Positions 7,387 to 10,230 of a stretch of 10,230 bases of DNA are shown piece by piece. Under the pieces are notes generated by a model. It was not told where the DNA came from and did not search any database. It saw only the letters and a list, made by a program, of their open reading frames with translations. This DNA is from DAOTZS01 sp034434335 (GTDB lineage Bacteria > Chloroflexota > Anaerolineae > CG2-30-64-16), in contig DAOTZS010000275.1 in the NCBI GenBank assembly GCA_034434335.1, positions 1 through 10,230 on the forward strand, given 5' to 3'. Made by a program: the position numbers and the translations under genes. How positions within the stretch are numbered: the stretch's first letter is position 1; each line of letters begins with the position of its first letter.

Positions 7387-7421
7387 GCCAGAAGCTGGCT
7401 TGCGCGACCTGGGTGAGCTTT

Positions 7422-7451
7422 TTGACAACGACCGTCAGGCTGGGTTAGAAT
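7422..7451 (+). promoter_or_regulatory. Predicted sigma-70-type promoter for hppA
   Basis: A perfect TTGACA (7422-7427) and TAGAAT (7446-7451, 5 of 6) are separated by 18 nt. Transcription would start near 7458, giving a leader of about 240 nt that passes through element B before reaching the hppA start at 7700. It is the best promoter I see on this strand upstream of hppA. Confidence 0.6.
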
Positions 7452-7506
7452 GCCCCTCTGTGTTCTATTGACGGGTGTCAGGGAACCTGAACGCCCGCGC
7501 TCAATA

Positions 7507-7669
7507 ACAGGAGTTACGCCCTTTAGAGCGTATCGCCCCATCCTCCTAACCCCCGCCTTACGGGGAAGGGGGATCGAGCTTAGGGGTTTTCTGGCCGGCT
7601 TCGCCGGCCAGAAAACCCCTTCCGATTGGGGGTGGGGGGTACAGCGTAGTGCAACTGCGTAACTCCTGT
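7507..7669 (+). mobile_element. Palindromic MITE-like element B, complete copy
   Basis: This 163-bp element has perfect 13-bp terminal inverted repeats ACAGGAGTTACGC, flanked by identical 5-bp duplications CAATA (7502-7506 and 7670-7674). Its centre is a perfect 18-bp stem (7582-7599 with 7603-7620) around a TTC loop. The left end has the GCGTATCGCCCC signature and the right end TACAGCGTAGTGCAACTGC, so it has the same orientation as A. It encodes no transposase. It ends 30 bp before the hppA ATG, between the predicted promoter and the ribosome binding site, so its hairpin would be part of the hppA leader RNA. No T-run follows the stem, so it should not terminate transcription. Confidence 0.88.
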
Positions 7670-7699
7670 CAATAAGCCAAGGGGAGGTTAGAAAGTCTC

Positions 7700-9925
<2,226 letters not shown>

Positions 9926-9948
9926 GTCAGGCTGGTGTGAGCCAGGGA

Positions 9949-9985
9949 AAGCCCTTCGGGCCTTGCGGGCCCGAAGGGCTTTTTT
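9949..9985 (+). terminator. Intrinsic terminator of hppA
   Basis: AAGCCCTTCGGGCC (9949-9962) pairs perfectly over 14 bp with 9968-9981 around a TTGCG loop and is followed by an unbroken T-run to 9985. It begins 23 nt after the hppA stop codon. Confidence 0.93.
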
Positions 9986-10037
9986 ATCTTGCCCATAGCC
10001 CGCTACCTGGTGTATCATTGGCTCATCTTAATAATCA

Positions 10038-10230
10038 ACAGGAGTTACGCAGTTGCACTACGCTGTACCCCCACCCCTGGCCCCGCCTCCAATCGGGGGC
10101 GGGGGAATCCTTTGAAAGGGGTATCCTGGGCGGCTTCGCCGCCCAGGATACCCCTCATCTCGACCCTTCTTCCTCGCCTTGCGGAGAAGGAGGGTAGGGG
10201 GAGGAGCGATACGCCCTAAAGTGCGTAACT
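10038..10230 (-). mobile_element. Palindromic MITE-like element C, inverted copy cut by the window edge
   Basis: It starts with ACAGGAGTTACGC (10038-10050) followed by the right-end signature GCAGTTGCACTACGCTGTA, and ends at the window edge in the left-end signature GCGATACGCCCTAAAGTGC plus GTAACT. It is therefore inverted relative to A and B and lacks about 5 bp (CCTGT). The centre is a perfect 18-bp stem (10117-10134 with 10138-10155) around TTC. The 5 bp before it are AATCA (10033-10037), which should recur just after the element if it also made a target duplication. It lies 52 bp after the hppA terminator. There is no coding capacity. Confidence 0.83.

Noticed and set aside
7582..7620. 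The central hairpin of element B as an intrinsic terminator.
   Set aside because: The stem is strong but no T-run follows on either strand; the next bases on plus are TCCGATTGGG.
6823..7662. Short open frames in the intergenic region (such as 6823-7029, 7293-7541 and 7450-7662).
   Set aside because: They run through the repeats and hairpins, have proline- and arginine-rich compositions expected of GC-rich repeat DNA, and lack ribosome binding sites and recognisable domains.

Overview
The window is GC-rich chromosomal DNA from a free-living bacterium. It carries a de novo purine operon on the minus strand, a membrane pyrophosphatase gene on the plus strand, and between and after them a cluster of short palindromic, transposase-less repeats. 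The gene set, the divergent PurA and PurL sequences and the abundance of hairpin repeats remind me of Chloroflexota (Anaerolineae-like lineages). That taxonomic guess is an inference from overall character, not from a marker gene.

Positions 1-6794 (minus strand, read right to left) hold a promoter with a perfect TATAAT, a leader of about 98 nt containing a terminator-like hairpin, and then guaB, purL, purQ, purA and the first 32 codons of purB, which runs off the left edge. The genes are 30, 8 and 16 bp apart, and purA/purB overlap by 4 bp (ATGA), so they look like one transcription unit. PurL and PurQ make FGAM in the trunk pathway to IMP. GuaB takes IMP towards GMP, and PurA and PurB take IMP to AMP, so the operon controls both exits from IMP. 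PurL has two PurS-like domains fused at its N-terminus, which explains the absence of a separate purS gene here.

Positions 6795-7699 contain no credible protein gene. They hold a 16-bp hairpin, repeat element A (6906-7289) interrupted by a second, different inverted-repeat element (7010-7225), another hairpin, a likely sigma-70 promoter (7422-7451) and repeat element B (7507-7669). A and B, together with element C (10038 to beyond the right edge), form one family: 13-bp terminal inverted repeats ACAGGAGTTACGC, distinguishable left and right ends, a central hairpin with an 18-bp arm, and 5-bp target duplications (CAATA/CAATA for B, CATTT/CATCT for A). Element B lies between the predicted promoter and the ribosome binding site of hppA.

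Positions 7700-9925 encode a 741-residue membrane-integral, ion-pumping pyrophosphatase, apparently of the K+-independent class, followed by a strong intrinsic terminator (9949-9985) and element C. Hydrolysing pyrophosphate fits a cell running nucleotide synthesis, but the two transcription units diverge and nothing in the sequence shows co-regulation. The most notable material is the nested palindromic repeat family and its placement around hppA, followed by the possible attenuator ahead of guaB.
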